Shown here: in pieces, positions 51,122-60,224 of the stretch | Layout of the letters: each line of letters opens with the position of its first letter | How positions within the stretch are numbered: the first letter of the stretch is position 1 | Assembly (NCBI RefSeq): GCF_021044565.1 | Contig: NZ_CP087997.1 | Location: 4,154,001 to 4,218,000, forward strand | From: Subtercola endophyticus | GTDB lineage: Bacteria; Actinomycetota; Actinomycetes; Actinomycetales; Microbacteriaceae | Direction: 5' to 3' | Length of the DNA stretch: 64,000 nucleotides | Notes under the pieces: generated by a model | Database searches by the model: none | What the model saw: only the letters and a program-made list of their open reading frames with translations | What the model was told of the DNA's origin: nothing | Translations under genes and position numbers: made by a program

Positions 51122-51859
51122 TCAGCCGATGCCGGAGGTGCCGAGCAACGAGCCGATCACGAACGTGGCGGCCAGAGCGAGCGCGCCGCCGATGACGACG
51201 CGCAGAGTCGCCCGAACCACCCGACTCTCGCCGAGCACCGCACCCGTGATTCCGGTGGCAGCCAAGGCGACGATGACGACGGCGAAGGTCAGCGGCACAC
51301 GTATCGTCGTCGGCGGCAGCAAGATGGCCAGCAGGGGCAGAATGCCACCCACGACGAACGAGAGAGCGGATGCCCCGGCCGCCGCCCACGGGCTGGCAAT
51401 GTCATTCTCGTCGAGGTTCAGCTCCATGGCGAGGTGGGCCTTGAGGGCGTTCTTCTCGGTGAGTTCGACCGCAACCTGCCGGGCTGTCTTGTCGGACAGG
51501 CCCTGGGCGCGGTAGAGGTCGGTGAGTTCGTCCAGTTCACCCGCAGGGTCGTCGTGCAGCTCGGCACGTTCTTTCTCGATGAGGGCCTGCTGCGAGTCGC
51601 GCTGGCTGCTCACCGAGACGTACTCGCCGAGCGCCATCGAGATGGCGCCTCCGACCAGCGCGGCCGAACCGGCGGCCACGATCGCCGCCGTGGGGGCGTT
51701 CGCGCTCGCGACGCCGACCACGATCGCGGCCACCGAGACGATTCCGTCGTTTGCGCCGAGAACGCCGGCGCGCAGCCAGTTCAGTCGGCCCGCGAGGCTG
51801 CCGGCGTGCGGCTCGGGGCGGGCGTGTGTCGGCGACGATGTGGCCGAATCACTCGTCAT
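51122..51859 (-). CDS. VIT1/CCC1-family iron/manganese transporter
   Basis: A 245-residue integral membrane protein. The N-terminal motif WLRAGVLGANDGIVSVAAIVVGVA and GGAISMALGEYVSVSSQRDSQQA are signature sequences of the VIT/CCC1 family; a helical loop with LTDLYRAQGLSDKTARQVAVELTE follows, then three more TM helices. The family moves Fe2+ or Mn2+ out of the cytosol in exchange for protons. It lies downstream of the heme-degrading enzyme on the same strand, consistent with iron handling. Confidence 0.88.
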   Translation of the reverse strand: MTSDSATSSPTHARPEPHAGSLAGRLNWLRAGVLGANDGIVSVAAIVVGVASANAPTAAIVAAGSAALVGGAISMALGEYVSVSSQRDSQQALIEKERAELHDDPAGELDELTDLYRAQGLSDKTARQVAVELTEKNALKAHLAMELNLDENDIASPWAAAGASALSFVVGGILPLLAILLPPTTIRVPLTFAVVIVALAATGITGAVLGESRVVRATLRVVIGGALALAATFVIGSLLGTSGIG

Positions 51860-51916
51860 GGTTGTGCCCTCAGCCCTGGAGCGTCGTCGGTGCGGTGCAT
51901 CACGGGCAGCCAGGCG

Positions 51917-52240
51917 CTAGTTCGAGCCACCTGCGACCTCGTACGACCAGAGTTCGCTGCTCACGCCCACGTGGGCCGGCGCCGGCTGGCCGGAGCGCTC
52001 GGCCTCGCTACGGTGGCCGTGCCCGAAGGCGGGGGAGTTCACCCAGGCCTGGAACGACTCGTCGTCGCTCCACCGGGTCACGACGAGCCAGGTGGTACGG
52101 TCATCCACTGGCTTCAGCAGTTCGAAGCCCTCGAAGCCGGATTGCCCGTCGACGGCACCGGCGCGGGAGGCGAAACGCTTGGCGAGCTCGTCTCCGCTGT
52201 CGGCGGGAACGGTGATGGCGTTGATCTTGATAACGGTCAT
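51917..52240 (-). CDS. Heme-degrading monooxygenase, MhuD/HmoA-like
   Basis: A 107-residue ABM-fold protein. VIKINAITVPADSGDELAKRFASRAG (with the conserved Asn), GFEGFELLKPVDDRTTWLVVTRWSDDESFQAWVNSPAFGHGH give the family order, with the proximal His in FGHGH and a Trp in the distal pocket. It probably opens heme to release iron. TAGCCT lies 6 bases before ATG 52240, a leaderless arrangement. It is followed by the VIT transporter, a sensible iron pair. Confidence 0.78.
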   Translation of the reverse strand: MTVIKINAITVPADSGDELAKRFASRAGAVDGQSGFEGFELLKPVDDRTTWLVVTRWSDDESFQAWVNSPAFGHGHRSEAERSGQPAPAHVGVSSELWSYEVAGGSN

Positions 52241-52344
52241 GCAAAAAGGCTATCTCTGTCAGCTGACCGCTCCCGACCAGTCCCTCGCAACACTGGTAGT
52301 GGCAGAGGCACGCACCCGGCCGCCCGGCGGCCTACGGTGGGGTC

Positions 52345-53199
52345 ATGGATGATCGGCAGAACCAGCTCGGCGAGTACCTCCGTGCCCGCCGCGAACTCGT
52401 CACGCCCGAGCAGGCGGGCATCCCGGTTCTGGGCATGCGCCGGGTGCCCGGGCTGCGCCGCGAAGAAGTGGCCATGCTCTCGGGCATCAGCGCCGAGTAC
52501 TACCTGCGCCTCGAACAGGGCCGGGACCGCAATCCGTCGATGCAGGTGCTCGAATCGATCGCTCGCGTGCTGCAGCTCGAGGGTGACACCCGCGACTACC
52601 TGCTGACCTTGGGCGCCGCCCGGCCCCGACAGGCGCGACGTCGACCTCGCAAAGAGACGGTTTCGCCGACCATCGCGCGGTTGGTCGACAGCATGCAGGT
52701 GCCCACGTTCGTCGAAGGCCGGTACCTCGACGTGCTGGCCGCGAACGCGCTGGCGTCTGCCCTGTCGCCGCGGCTCGTCGTGGGCAGAAACCGGCTGTTG
52801 GATTTCTTCTTGGAACCTGCCGAGCAAGAGCTCTACACCGACTGGGAGCCCGCCACCAGAAACCTCGTCGCCGGCTTTCGGCAGTCGATGGGAACCGACA
52901 CCGACGACCCCCGTTTCGTCGAGCTCGTCGGTGAACTCTCCATCGCGAGCCCGCGTTTTCGGCAGCTCTGGGCGCGCCACGAAGTCGCCAGCCGCAAGGG
53001 TGCTCCGGTGCGCTTCACCCACCCGCAGGTCGGCGAACTCACGCTCGACCGCGAGAAGCTCGCCATCAGTGGCGCCGACGGCCTGGTGCTGGTCATCCAT
53101 CACCCCGAACCGGGCAGCGAGAGCGCGGACAAGCTCGCGCTGCTCGCCTCCGCCGCGCTGCCCTCTATTCGCGACGCACGAGCCCGAGCGCCTCGCTGA
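52345..53199 (+). CDS. XRE-type transcriptional regulator with MmyB-like domain
   Basis: A 284-residue regulator. Residues 8-75 form the helix-turn-helix (RRVPGLRREEVAMLSGISAEYYLRLEQGRDRNPSMQVLESIARVLQL). A C-terminal ligand domain of the MmyB type follows from about residue 105 (LDVLAANALASAL, LVAGFRQS, FRQLWARHEVASRKGAPVRFTHPQVGEL). TACGGT lies 6 bases before ATG 52345, suggesting a leaderless mRNA. The last 35 bases overlap the convergent LLM gene. Family members often repress a neighbouring oxidoreductase or drug gene. Confidence 0.88.
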   Translation: MDDRQNQLGEYLRARRELVTPEQAGIPVLGMRRVPGLRREEVAMLSGISAEYYLRLEQGRDRNPSMQVLESIARVLQLEGDTRDYLLTLGAARPRQARRRPRKETVSPTIARLVDSMQVPTFVEGRYLDVLAANALASALSPRLVVGRNRLLDFFLEPAEQELYTDWEPATRNLVAGFRQSMGTDTDDPRFVELVGELSIASPRFRQLWARHEVASRKGAPVRFTHPQVGELTLDREKLAISGADGLVLVIHHPEPGSESADKLALLASAALPSIRDARARAPR

Positions 53200-54019
53200 G
53201 GGCGGTGAGCGCGGGAAGGGGGGATCCGTCGCCGATGACCTGGACGAGTGCCTGGTCGGCGCCGGCGTCGATGTGGGCGCGCAGGGCGGCGGCGATGTCG
53301 GCGGGTGAGCCGTGAGCCACGACCTCGTCGACGAAGCGGTCGCTGCCGCCGTCGGCCAGATCGGCTTCGGTGTAACCGAGGCGCAGCCAGCTGCGTCGGT
53401 AGTTGACCAGTCCCAGGTACATCGCGAGGGCGGCGCGGGCTGCGGCACGGGCCGTGACGGGGTTCTCGTCGAGAATCACGTGCTGTTCCGGAACGAGCAG
53501 GGCGGCCGGGCCGAGCAGCTGCCGGGCATCCGCGGTGTGCTCGGGGGTGACCAGGTACGGGTGGGCGCCCGCCGTGCGGTCGCGGGCCAGCTCCAGCACG
53601 CGCGGCCCGAGGGCGGCGAGAACGATGCGGGAACGGTCGAACCCGAGGGCGTCGAGCTCGTCGAGGTATTCGGTGAGAGCGGTGTAGGGCTTGGCGGCGC
53701 CGGGGCCGACGGATTCCCGGTGCCCCGGCCCGAGCCCGAGCAGAAAGCGCCCCGGATGCGCCGCATCGATGCGCCGGTAGCTCTCTGCCGCGGCGGCGGG
53801 CTCGGTCTTCCAGATGTTCGCGATTCCGGTCGCGACGGTGAGCGTCTCGGTCGCGTCGAGCACCTCGAGCACCAGGGGTTCGAAGTCGGCCGGAGCCCCG
53901 CCCAACCACAGCGAGCCGAAGCCCACCTGTTCTACCGTTCGGGCGAGGGGGCCGTCGATGTCGGGGCTTCTGCGCCACACGCCGAACTGGCCGGTCAGGT
54001 TCGTCTTCGTTGCATCCAT
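53165..54019 (-). CDS. LLM-class F420-dependent oxidoreductase (TIGR03620-like)
   Basis: A 284-residue TIM-barrel protein of the luciferase-like family. TGQFGVWRRSPDIDGPLARTVEQVGFGSLWLGG at the start, VATGIANIWKTEPAAAAESYR, LLGLGPGHRES and LVQVIGD near the end fit the short F420-type subgroup. It would transfer hydride or oxygenate small molecules. The start is ATG 54019. Its 3' end overlaps the regulator gene on the other strand by 35 bases. Confidence 0.8.
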   Translation of the reverse strand: MDATKTNLTGQFGVWRRSPDIDGPLARTVEQVGFGSLWLGGAPADFEPLVLEVLDATETLTVATGIANIWKTEPAAAAESYRRIDAAHPGRFLLGLGPGHRESVGPGAAKPYTALTEYLDELDALGFDRSRIVLAALGPRVLELARDRTAGAHPYLVTPEHTADARQLLGPAALLVPEQHVILDENPVTARAAARAALAMYLGLVNYRRSWLRLGYTEADLADGGSDRFVDEVVAHGSPADIAAALRAHIDAGADQALVQVIGDGSPLPALTALSEALGLVRRE

Positions 54020-54104
54020 CTTTTCATGATGTCACGCTCGCCGGGCCTCGAGCCGGTGCCCGAGCATCCGCTCAAGACCCGGCCCGAGCCCCGGCGCGGC
54101 CGAG

Positions 54105-55214
54105 TTACGATGCGAGCGCGGCAGGCTCCCACGCGGCTTCGAGGTTGATGCCGCGACGCGCGATCTCGTCGTGCACCAGCGGGATGATGTACCGCCCGGT
54201 GTCGATGGATTCGCCGATATCGCCGAGCGACGGCAGCGAGATGACATCGGCACCCAGCTCGACGTACTTGACCAGCGTCTTCGCGATGGTCTCGGGTGAC
54301 CCGACCAGCAGCGACGAGGCTCCGCCGGCCCCGGCGAAGGCGCGCGGAGTCCAGAGCACGCCGTCTTCGTGGTACTCGGCCGTCTTGGCGATCTCTTGCA
54401 GACGCACGGTGCCGACGTTCGTGGCACCCTGGCCGAAGTTGCCGTACAGCTTCGTGGCTGCCTCGACGATGCCGCGAGCCTTCTGCTGGGCAAGCTCGTC
54501 GGTCTCGGCGACCACCGGGCGAAAAGTCACCCAGAACCGAATGCGCTCGGTACGACCGGCCTTGTGCGCCTCTTCGTAGACACGATCGATCTGCTGCTTG
54601 GTCTCTTTCAGCGGCTCGCCCCAGAGCGCGAAAATGTCGGCCTGCTGGCCTCCTGAGGTGTAGGCGAAATCGGATGATCCACCCAGCGAAACGGGCAGAG
54701 ACTGGCCCGAGAACGTCTCGAAGGCCGGGCCGAAGTTGTCGAAGTCATAGTACTTTCCGTGGTGCGAGAACGTCTCTTTTTTCGTCCACACATCACGCAG
54801 AATCTGGATGAACTCGGTCGACCGCTCGTAGCGCTCCGTCTTGCTGAGGTAGTCGCCCTGCCGCTGCTGCTCGGCGTCGTCACTGCCCGAGATGATGTGC
54901 ACGATCGTGCGGCCCTCGCTGAGCTGGTCGAGGGTGGCGAGCGCCTGTGCGGCGACCGTCGGGAACGACGTATTCGGCCGCACCGCGACCACCGTCTTGA
55001 GCCGTTCGGTCGCGGCGAGGATGGTCGCCGCCAGCGCGTACTGGTCTGGCCCCGACGAGTGATACGGAACAAGCGTGTAGTCGAAACCGAACTCGTCGAT
55101 CGTTCTCGCGTACCGCTTCAGCCACGCGGGGTCGATTCCGGCCCGGAACGTGTCGGCGATAGTGGTTTTCTTCGCAGGTCTGGTGCTGATCGCATTGACG
55201 AACTCGACAGTCAT
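54105..55214 (-). CDS. LLM flavin monooxygenase, SsuD/SfnG-like
   Basis: A 369-residue FMNH2-dependent monooxygenase. YARTIDEFGFDYTLVPYHSSG, AATERLKTVVAVRPNTSFPTVAAQ, GRTIVHIISGSDDAEQQRQGD, and FYFDNFGPAFETFSGQSLPVSLGGSS-type segments match alkanesulfonate or dimethylsulfone monooxygenases, which release sulfite or sulfur from organosulfur compounds. The start ATG 55214 follows AGGGAG. Three 19-bp direct repeats lie 67 bases upstream. This gene belongs to a sulfur-use neighbourhood with the LLM gene at 57981 and the SBP at 62289 (inference). Confidence 0.82.
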   Translation of the reverse strand: MTVEFVNAISTRPAKKTTIADTFRAGIDPAWLKRYARTIDEFGFDYTLVPYHSSGPDQYALAATILAATERLKTVVAVRPNTSFPTVAAQALATLDQLSEGRTIVHIISGSDDAEQQRQGDYLSKTERYERSTEFIQILRDVWTKKETFSHHGKYYDFDNFGPAFETFSGQSLPVSLGGSSDFAYTSGGQQADIFALWGEPLKETKQQIDRVYEEAHKAGRTERIRFWVTFRPVVAETDELAQQKARGIVEAATKLYGNFGQGATNVGTVRLQEIAKTAEYHEDGVLWTPRAFAGAGGASSLLVGSPETIAKTLVKYVELGADVISLPSLGDIGESIDTGRYIIPLVHDEIARRGINLEAAWEPAALAS

Positions 55215-55280
55215 GGCTCTTCTCCCTTTTTTCGGCGCCTTCTCCATGGTGCCGCTCGTCGACCCTGCAGGGCCCTTGTA

Positions 55281-55337
55281 TTGCCAGATGTTTCAGGTGT
55301 TGCCAGATGTTTCAGGCTTTGCCAGATGTTTCAGACG
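55281..55337. repeat. Three 19-bp direct repeats upstream of SsuD/SfnG-like gene
   Basis: ttgccagatgtttcaggtg recurs three times in a row (55281, 55300, 55319) with changes only in the last bases. The third copy contains the stop codon of the NTF2-like gene. They could be regulator-binding iterons or a small expansion. Confidence 0.85.
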
Positions 55338-56848
55338 GCAGGCGAATACGCCCCGAACTGCGCCTTGGTGCGAGCAATCTGCGGGCGCAGTTCTCTGCCC
55401 CCGTCGATGGTGTCGCGCACGCTCGAGCTGTAGGCGACTGCGCGGCGCGAGACGCGCCATCCGCTCTCGCCGCGGGTCAACTCGTCGACGTAGAAACCTC
55501 CCGAACGAAGACGGTCGAGGTGATCATCCGCCCCGTCTGCCGGCTCGTGAATGGCGATCGTCGTGAAGTCGGTGTACGCCCAGGCGTGGTCGCCGTCGAC
55601 CCGCAGCACCGGCTCGGCGATGCTGTGCAGTCCCGTCAAACGGTCGTGGTAGAACGCCCTCGCCCCGTCGACGAACGACGACGCGCCCGAGCCGGCGGGC
55701 TCGTCGCCGAACGCGGCGTCGGGCGCGAAAACCTCGCCGATGAGCCCCCAGCGCTCTTGGTCGAACACCGACGAGTACCGAATCAGCACCTCGCGAATCG
55801 CCAGGCGGGCGTCGGTGACCTCGCCGAGGGCGAGCGGATGCGGCACGACCAGTTCGCCCAGAGCCCTGGTGCCCACAGCGATCGCCTGGCGCACGGTCTC
55901 GTCGAGTTCGGCGGAGCTGCGGGCATCGCTCTTCAGGTATTCGGTGCGTGTCGAGATCACCCAGCCGTCGGGGGAGCGCTCGAGCTCGGTCAGCTCGACA
56001 CCGCTGGTGCGTCGGCGGGTCACGCCGGTGGCCGTGTCGCTGGTCGCGCCGCTGGCCGCCTGCGTCAGCGTGGTGCGAACGAACTCGGACTCCGCCTGCG
56101 CGCGGTCGCCGTCGACAACGACCTTGACGTTGCTGACGAGGTGACGGCTGCTGAGCGTGCCCGTGCCCGTGGCAGCGCTCGTGCCGGCGGCAACGGTGGC
56201 TTCGCGGTCACGCTCGAACGCAGCGAAGGCGAGTGCGGCCTCGACATCGAGCAGCTCTGACGCGTCGCTCGTGCCAGGCGCGCCACCCGCGCCAGTCGTG
56301 CCACCCGAGGTGCTCGTGCCGTCGGTCGACGACCCGAGGAACTCCGCCGCAGTCAGGATGCCGGCTCCCTGCTCGATCAGCGCGCGCCGATCGGCGGGCA
56401 CGGCTACCGACGCCACGTCGACGTCTGCGAGGTGCAGTCGGCGCTCGGCCAGTCGCCACCCGTCGGGCGTGCGCACGAGCCGATCGACCGAGGTCGCGTC
56501 GTACTGCCGGCGCACGGCGCCACCGTCGGCCAGCAGCTCGAGCTCGACCAACCCGAGCTCCGAGACGACGGTCGCGTTGCCGCCGTCGACACTCACGAGC
56601 GGGTTGCGGAACACCGTCTCCCGGGTGATTCCGGGCGCCGGCGCAGTAACGAGCGCGACGAGCGCGACGAGCCCGTCGACACCCACGGCCGGGGCCCGTG
56701 CATCGAGCAGCGTTTCGATGCGGGCATCCGCTGCCACCGTCTCGCGAAGTAGCGCTTCGTTCTGGTGGTCGACGGCGTAGGAGTGCCGGGCGAGAAGGGC
56801 GGTGATGTCGAGGCGGTCGGTCGCGAGCAATGAAGTGGAGGAGGTCAT
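55331..56848 (-). CDS. Multi-domain NTF2-like (SnoaL-type) protein
   Basis: A 505-residue protein starting at ATG 56848. At least three NTF2-like cone domains are suggested: residues 1-150 (ITALLARHSYAVDHQNEALLRETVAADARIETLL, then RLVRTPDGWRLAERRL), a middle region (RHLVSNVKVVVDGDRAQAESEFV...LERSPDGWVIS) and a C-terminal one (IREVLIRYSSVFDQERWGLIGEVFAPDAAF... GESGWRVSRRAVAYSS). Such domains bind small hydrophobic ligands or act as isomerases and dehydratases. It precedes the SsuD/SfnG-like gene on the same strand. Gly/Thr-rich insert between the first two domains. Confidence 0.7.
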   Translation of the reverse strand: MTSSTSLLATDRLDITALLARHSYAVDHQNEALLRETVAADARIETLLDARAPAVGVDGLVALVALVTAPAPGITRETVFRNPLVSVDGGNATVVSELGLVELELLADGGAVRRQYDATSVDRLVRTPDGWRLAERRLHLADVDVASVAVPADRRALIEQGAGILTAAEFLGSSTDGTSTSGGTTGAGGAPGTSDASELLDVEAALAFAAFERDREATVAAGTSAATGTGTLSSRHLVSNVKVVVDGDRAQAESEFVRTTLTQAASGATSDTATGVTRRRTSGVELTELERSPDGWVISTRTEYLKSDARSSAELDETVRQAIAVGTRALGELVVPHPLALGEVTDARLAIREVLIRYSSVFDQERWGLIGEVFAPDAAFGDEPAGSGASSFVDGARAFYHDRLTGLHSIAEPVLRVDGDHAWAYTDFTTIAIHEPADGADDHLDRLRSGGFYVDELTRGESGWRVSRRAVAYSSSVRDTIDGGRELRPQIARTKAQFGAYSPAV

Positions 56849-57001
56849 GGCCCCACTGTAAGGAGCAGACGCGCGAGGGGCACCAGCTGCGTGACGTACT
56901 CCGTCTTTGTTTCGCCTCATGACGTCGACTGGTGACACGGGAGCGGGCGGCACGTACCGTGATCTCTACGACAGAACCCCACGCATTCGATTGAGGACCC
57001 C

Positions 57002-57358
57002 ATGACCAGCCAGCCCACCCGTACCCCACTTCAGCTCGCGTGCGCGGCGGAGTCGGTCATGGAGTGTGCGCGGGCCGAAGAAGGGCACTCACTGCACCCG
57101 ATGCGTCGCCGTCTGGCGGCAGCGACGCCGAGCAAGTGGGCTGACGCTCTGGTCGTCTCGGTCAGCGCAGACGGCTGGGTCGAACTGTTCTCGGTCGAAA
57201 CGGGCGCGACGGCACGGGTCTGGCACCACGAAAGCCTGACGCACGCGGTGCGTGTCGGCGAGCCCGTGGCGTTGCACACGACGTACAACGTGCTCGCGGT
57301 CGGGTCGGAGTGGCGCAGCGTCGTCACCGAGCCAGCCTTCGCCGAGGTGCTCGGCTAG
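57002..57358 (+). CDS. Conserved hypothetical protein (118 aa)
   Basis: A 118-residue soluble protein starting at ATG 57002, with GAGGA upstream. It has a helical N terminus and a beta C terminus (DALVVSVSADGWVELFSVETGATARVWHHESLTHAV, then GEPVALHTTYNVLAVG). I recognise similar proteins only as 'hypothetical' in related actinobacteria. It is flanked by divergent NTF2-like and convergent copper-protein genes. Function unknown. Confidence 0.6.
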   Translation: MTSQPTRTPLQLACAAESVMECARAEEGHSLHPMRRRLAAATPSKWADALVVSVSADGWVELFSVETGATARVWHHESLTHAVRVGEPVALHTTYNVLAVGSEWRSVVTEPAFAEVLG

Positions 57359-57438
57359 CGAGCCCCGGGAATCGCCGCTACCGGTCGCGTTGGTCGTTCC
57401 GGGGCGCCGATTCGGCCCCCGGGCATCCGGTTTTGCCG

Positions 57439-57861
57439 TTATGCCATGCTCTTCATGCTCATGAGCATGGTCTCGCAGGCCATCATGCACTCCATGCAAG
57501 CCTGAGCGCACATCTTGCAGTGCTCGCTCATGTCGGCGTGCATCATGCACTCGTCGGCGCAGGCCTTGCACATGGCCATGGTGGCTTCGAGCATCGACAT
57601 CATCGCCGCCATGTCGTAGCCCATCGGGCGCATCATCATGCGCATCATGGTGTTGCAGACGTCGGCGCACATGGTGCACATGCTGGCGCACTTGCCCATG
57701 CCCTCACCCATGTCGGCGTCGGCGCACATCACACAGGCCTGCTCGCAGGCCGAACACGCCTCGATACACGCCTGCATGGCCGTCATGTCCATCTCGGCCA
57801 TGCCCGGCATGCCGTCTTTCATGGTCGGCATCGACATCATCATTTCGCTCATCGTGCTCAT
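57439..57861 (-). CDS. Cys/Met-rich copper-binding four-helix protein (DUF326/Csp-like)
   Basis: A 140-residue protein with a very high Cys and Met content. Repeated helices carry CxxxC pairs: CIEACSACEQACVMCAD, CASMCTMCADVCNTMM, CKACADECMMHAD and CKMCAQACMECMMACE. This is the pattern of the DUF326/copper storage protein (Csp) family, in which Cys thiols line a four-helix bundle and bind many Cu(I). The Met-rich N terminus (EMMMSMPTMKDGMPGM) may help. The start ATG 57861 follows AGAAGG. It has no clear signal peptide, so cytosolic Cu storage is likely. Confidence 0.85.
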   Translation of the reverse strand: MSTMSEMMMSMPTMKDGMPGMAEMDMTAMQACIEACSACEQACVMCADADMGEGMGKCASMCTMCADVCNTMMRMMMRPMGYDMAAMMSMLEATMAMCKACADECMMHADMSEHCKMCAQACMECMMACETMLMSMKSMA

Positions 57862-57980
57862 CGGAGAACCTTCTTCGCATCGGGGGCCTCTCGCGAGGCG
57901 CGTGGCTGACGTAGCAGAACATGATCTGCTCTATGACGTCATGTTACGGTGAAGGCTTGACAGAGCGCCAGTCGACGGTG

Positions 57981-59027
57981 TCAGTTCTTGGCGGGCGCCC
58001 AGCCGATCTGCGGGCCGACTTTTTCGACGATGGCTTCGAGCAGCGCGATGTTCTCGGCCAGGCCGAACGAAGGCGGCAGAAAGGCGATGAGGTTGTCGGC
58101 CTGCTGAACGGCCTGGTCGGCCAGCAGCGTGTCGACGACGAACGACGGGTCGCCGTGGATGACCGGGCTGACCGAGAACCGGCCGGCACCGCTGCTCGCC
58201 GGGGTCAACGCCCCAGCCGGCCGAGCGGCTCCCGGCCCGAGCGTGCGGCGCTCTTCGTCGTAAGCGGCGTACGCCCGAGCTTGCTCTGCCGACGCCGCAG
58301 GCAAGAAGGAACGCGAGACCGAGACCTGCGGCTCGAACGGGCCGGTGTGCACCCGGCGGTAGACCTCGATGGCCCGCAGCTGCTCGGCGTTGTAGTCGTC
58401 GATGGTGCCCGTCAGAATCGTGCTCAGCAGTAGCCGTAGTCCCTGCCGCCCCACCCGTTCGGCCGACTCGACCGAGCCGCCGCCGAACCACACCCGCTCG
58501 GGCAGGCCGGGGCTGACCGGTCCCGCGGTGAGTTCGGTGCCGAAGGCAATGGGCGCATCCACGTCGTCGATGGTGTCGAGTACCTCGCCGCGGATGCCGC
58601 GCAAGAACGTCGCCAGGCGGGCCTGCGACTGTTCGCGCCCGTCGTTCGGCTGCTGCCCGAAGAGCCTGCCGTAGCCGCCCTGGCCGGTGCCGAGGCCGAG
58701 CTGGAGCCGGCCGCCGGTCAGAAGGTCGGCCGTGCCGGCGGCCTCGGCGAGCAGCACCGGGTCTTCGTAGCGGATGCCGATGATGGCGGTGCCGAGCCCG
58801 ATACGTTCGGTGTGCTGCGCGACGGCCGCATGAAAGACGAGGGGGGAGGCGAGGTAGTTGTCGAAGTGCCGCTGGTACACCCAGCCCGAGTCGAAACCGA
58901 GCTGTTCGGCGATGCGGAAGAGCTCGATACCCTCACGTAGGCCCTCGGCCTGTCGGCCCGGCGTGAAAGGGATGCGCGTGTGAAAGCCGAGGGTGAACGG
59001 GCGTCGTGCGGAGGTTTCGGTCGACAT
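57981..59027 (-). CDS. LLM-class flavin-dependent monooxygenase
   Basis: A 348-residue luciferase-like protein. LGFHTRIPFTPGRQAEGLREGIELFRIAEQLGFDSGWVYQRHF, TERIGLGTAIIGIRYEDPVLLAEAAGTADLLTGGRLQLGLGTG and ERVWFGGGSVESAERVG are family motifs. It could oxidise sulfur compounds, given the two other LLM genes and the family-5 SBP nearby. The start is ATG 59027. The C-terminal part contains a Pro/Ala-rich loop. The substrate is unknown. Confidence 0.82.
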   Translation of the reverse strand: MSTETSARRPFTLGFHTRIPFTPGRQAEGLREGIELFRIAEQLGFDSGWVYQRHFDNYLASPLVFHAAVAQHTERIGLGTAIIGIRYEDPVLLAEAAGTADLLTGGRLQLGLGTGQGGYGRLFGQQPNDGREQSQARLATFLRGIRGEVLDTIDDVDAPIAFGTELTAGPVSPGLPERVWFGGGSVESAERVGRQGLRLLLSTILTGTIDDYNAEQLRAIEVYRRVHTGPFEPQVSVSRSFLPAASAEQARAYAAYDEERRTLGPGAARPAGALTPASSGAGRFSVSPVIHGDPSFVVDTLLADQAVQQADNLIAFLPPSFGLAENIALLEAIVEKVGPQIGWAPAKN

Positions 59028-59150
59028 GAAGACATCTTGTTCGACCGGGCCTCGCGTCGCGGTCAGATGACGATTCGTTGCACGTCACACATCGTCACAC
59101 AGGGTCTGAACGGGAATCCGCCGGCCGGATGCCCTGTTGACTTGGCTACT

Positions 59151-60224
59151 ATGCCGACCACGCCCCGCGTCTACATCATCCACGAGAATCCGGAGTGGCT
59201 GCCGCCGCTGGAGGCGGCCTTTACAGCGATCGGCACCGAGGTCAGCGAGATTCTCGTCACCGCTGGTTCGCTCGATCTCGGCTCACGGCCGGAACCCGGC
59301 GTGTATTGGTCGAGGCTGAGCGCCTCGTCGCACACCCGAGGCCATGCCGATTCGAAGGAGTACGCCCGCGCCCTGCTGACGTGGCTCGAGAGCAACGGCG
59401 CGCGGGTGGTCAACGGCCGGTCGGTCGTCGAGTTCGAGGTGAGCAAGGTGCAGCAGCACCAGGCGCTGTCTCGCGCCGGGTTCGATGTGCCGCGAACGAC
59501 CGCCGTCTTCGGCCGCAGCGAGCTGAAAAGCGTCGCCCGAACCTTCGAGACACCGTTCATCTCGAAGCACAATCAGGGCGGCAAGGGCCTCGGCGTGCGC
59601 CGCTTCGACTCGCACGACGAGTTCGACCGCCACGTCGACTCGGCCGAATTCGAGCCGTCGCCCGACGGCGTCACCCTGATTCAGGAGTACCTGGTGGCGC
59701 GCGAGCCGTTCGTCACGCGCGTCGAGTTCGTCGGCGGGCGGTACGTTTACGCTGTTCGTGTCGACATCTCGTCAGGCAGCTTCGAGCTCTGCCCGGCCGA
59801 CGCCTGCGCGGTCGATGCCGACGCCGACGAGCCGGGAGCCGAACCCGCGCCCCTCTTTGCGCTGCGCGCGGGATTCGACGACGACCCGTTGATCGCCCGT
59901 TACGAGGCGTTTCTCGCCGACAGCGGCATCGAGATCGCCGGAATCGAGTTCATCGAGACCGCCGACGGGCGTCGGGTAACGTACGACATCAATACGAACA
60001 CCAACTACAATCCCGACGTCGAGGCCGCGTCACAACGCTCCGGCCCCGACGCGATCGCCCGCTACCTCACCGATCTGCTCGCCGAGCAGGCGCCAGCCGA
60101 TCATCCGGCCACCGATTCGACCGGTCAGCCGACCGACCCCGATCATCCGATCGCCACCGCATCGCCAACCAGTACAACCAGTACGACCATCACCGCACCA
60201 TCGACCCAGAAAGCACTCGCCTGA
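59151..60224 (+). CDS. ATP-grasp superfamily ligase
   Basis: A 357-residue ATP-grasp protein. The N-terminal pre-ATP domain (VYIIHENPEWLPPLEAAF) is followed by the ATP-grasp fold: PFISKHNQGGKGLGVRRF (glycine loop), LIQEYLVAREPFVTRVEFV, GIEFIETADGRRVTYDINTNTNYNP (metal-binding E and N). It should join a carboxylate to an amine. The C-terminal about 55 residues are Ala/Thr/Pro-rich and variable. ATG 59151 is chosen because the family start follows. The stop overlaps the next ATG by one base (TGATG), so the AhpD-like protein is coupled. Confidence 0.8.
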   Translation: MPTTPRVYIIHENPEWLPPLEAAFTAIGTEVSEILVTAGSLDLGSRPEPGVYWSRLSASSHTRGHADSKEYARALLTWLESNGARVVNGRSVVEFEVSKVQQHQALSRAGFDVPRTTAVFGRSELKSVARTFETPFISKHNQGGKGLGVRRFDSHDEFDRHVDSAEFEPSPDGVTLIQEYLVAREPFVTRVEFVGGRYVYAVRVDISSGSFELCPADACAVDADADEPGAEPAPLFALRAGFDDDPLIARYEAFLADSGIEIAGIEFIETADGRRVTYDINTNTNYNPDVEAASQRSGPDAIARYLTDLLAEQAPADHPATDSTGQPTDPDHPIATASPTSTTSTTITAPSTQKALA

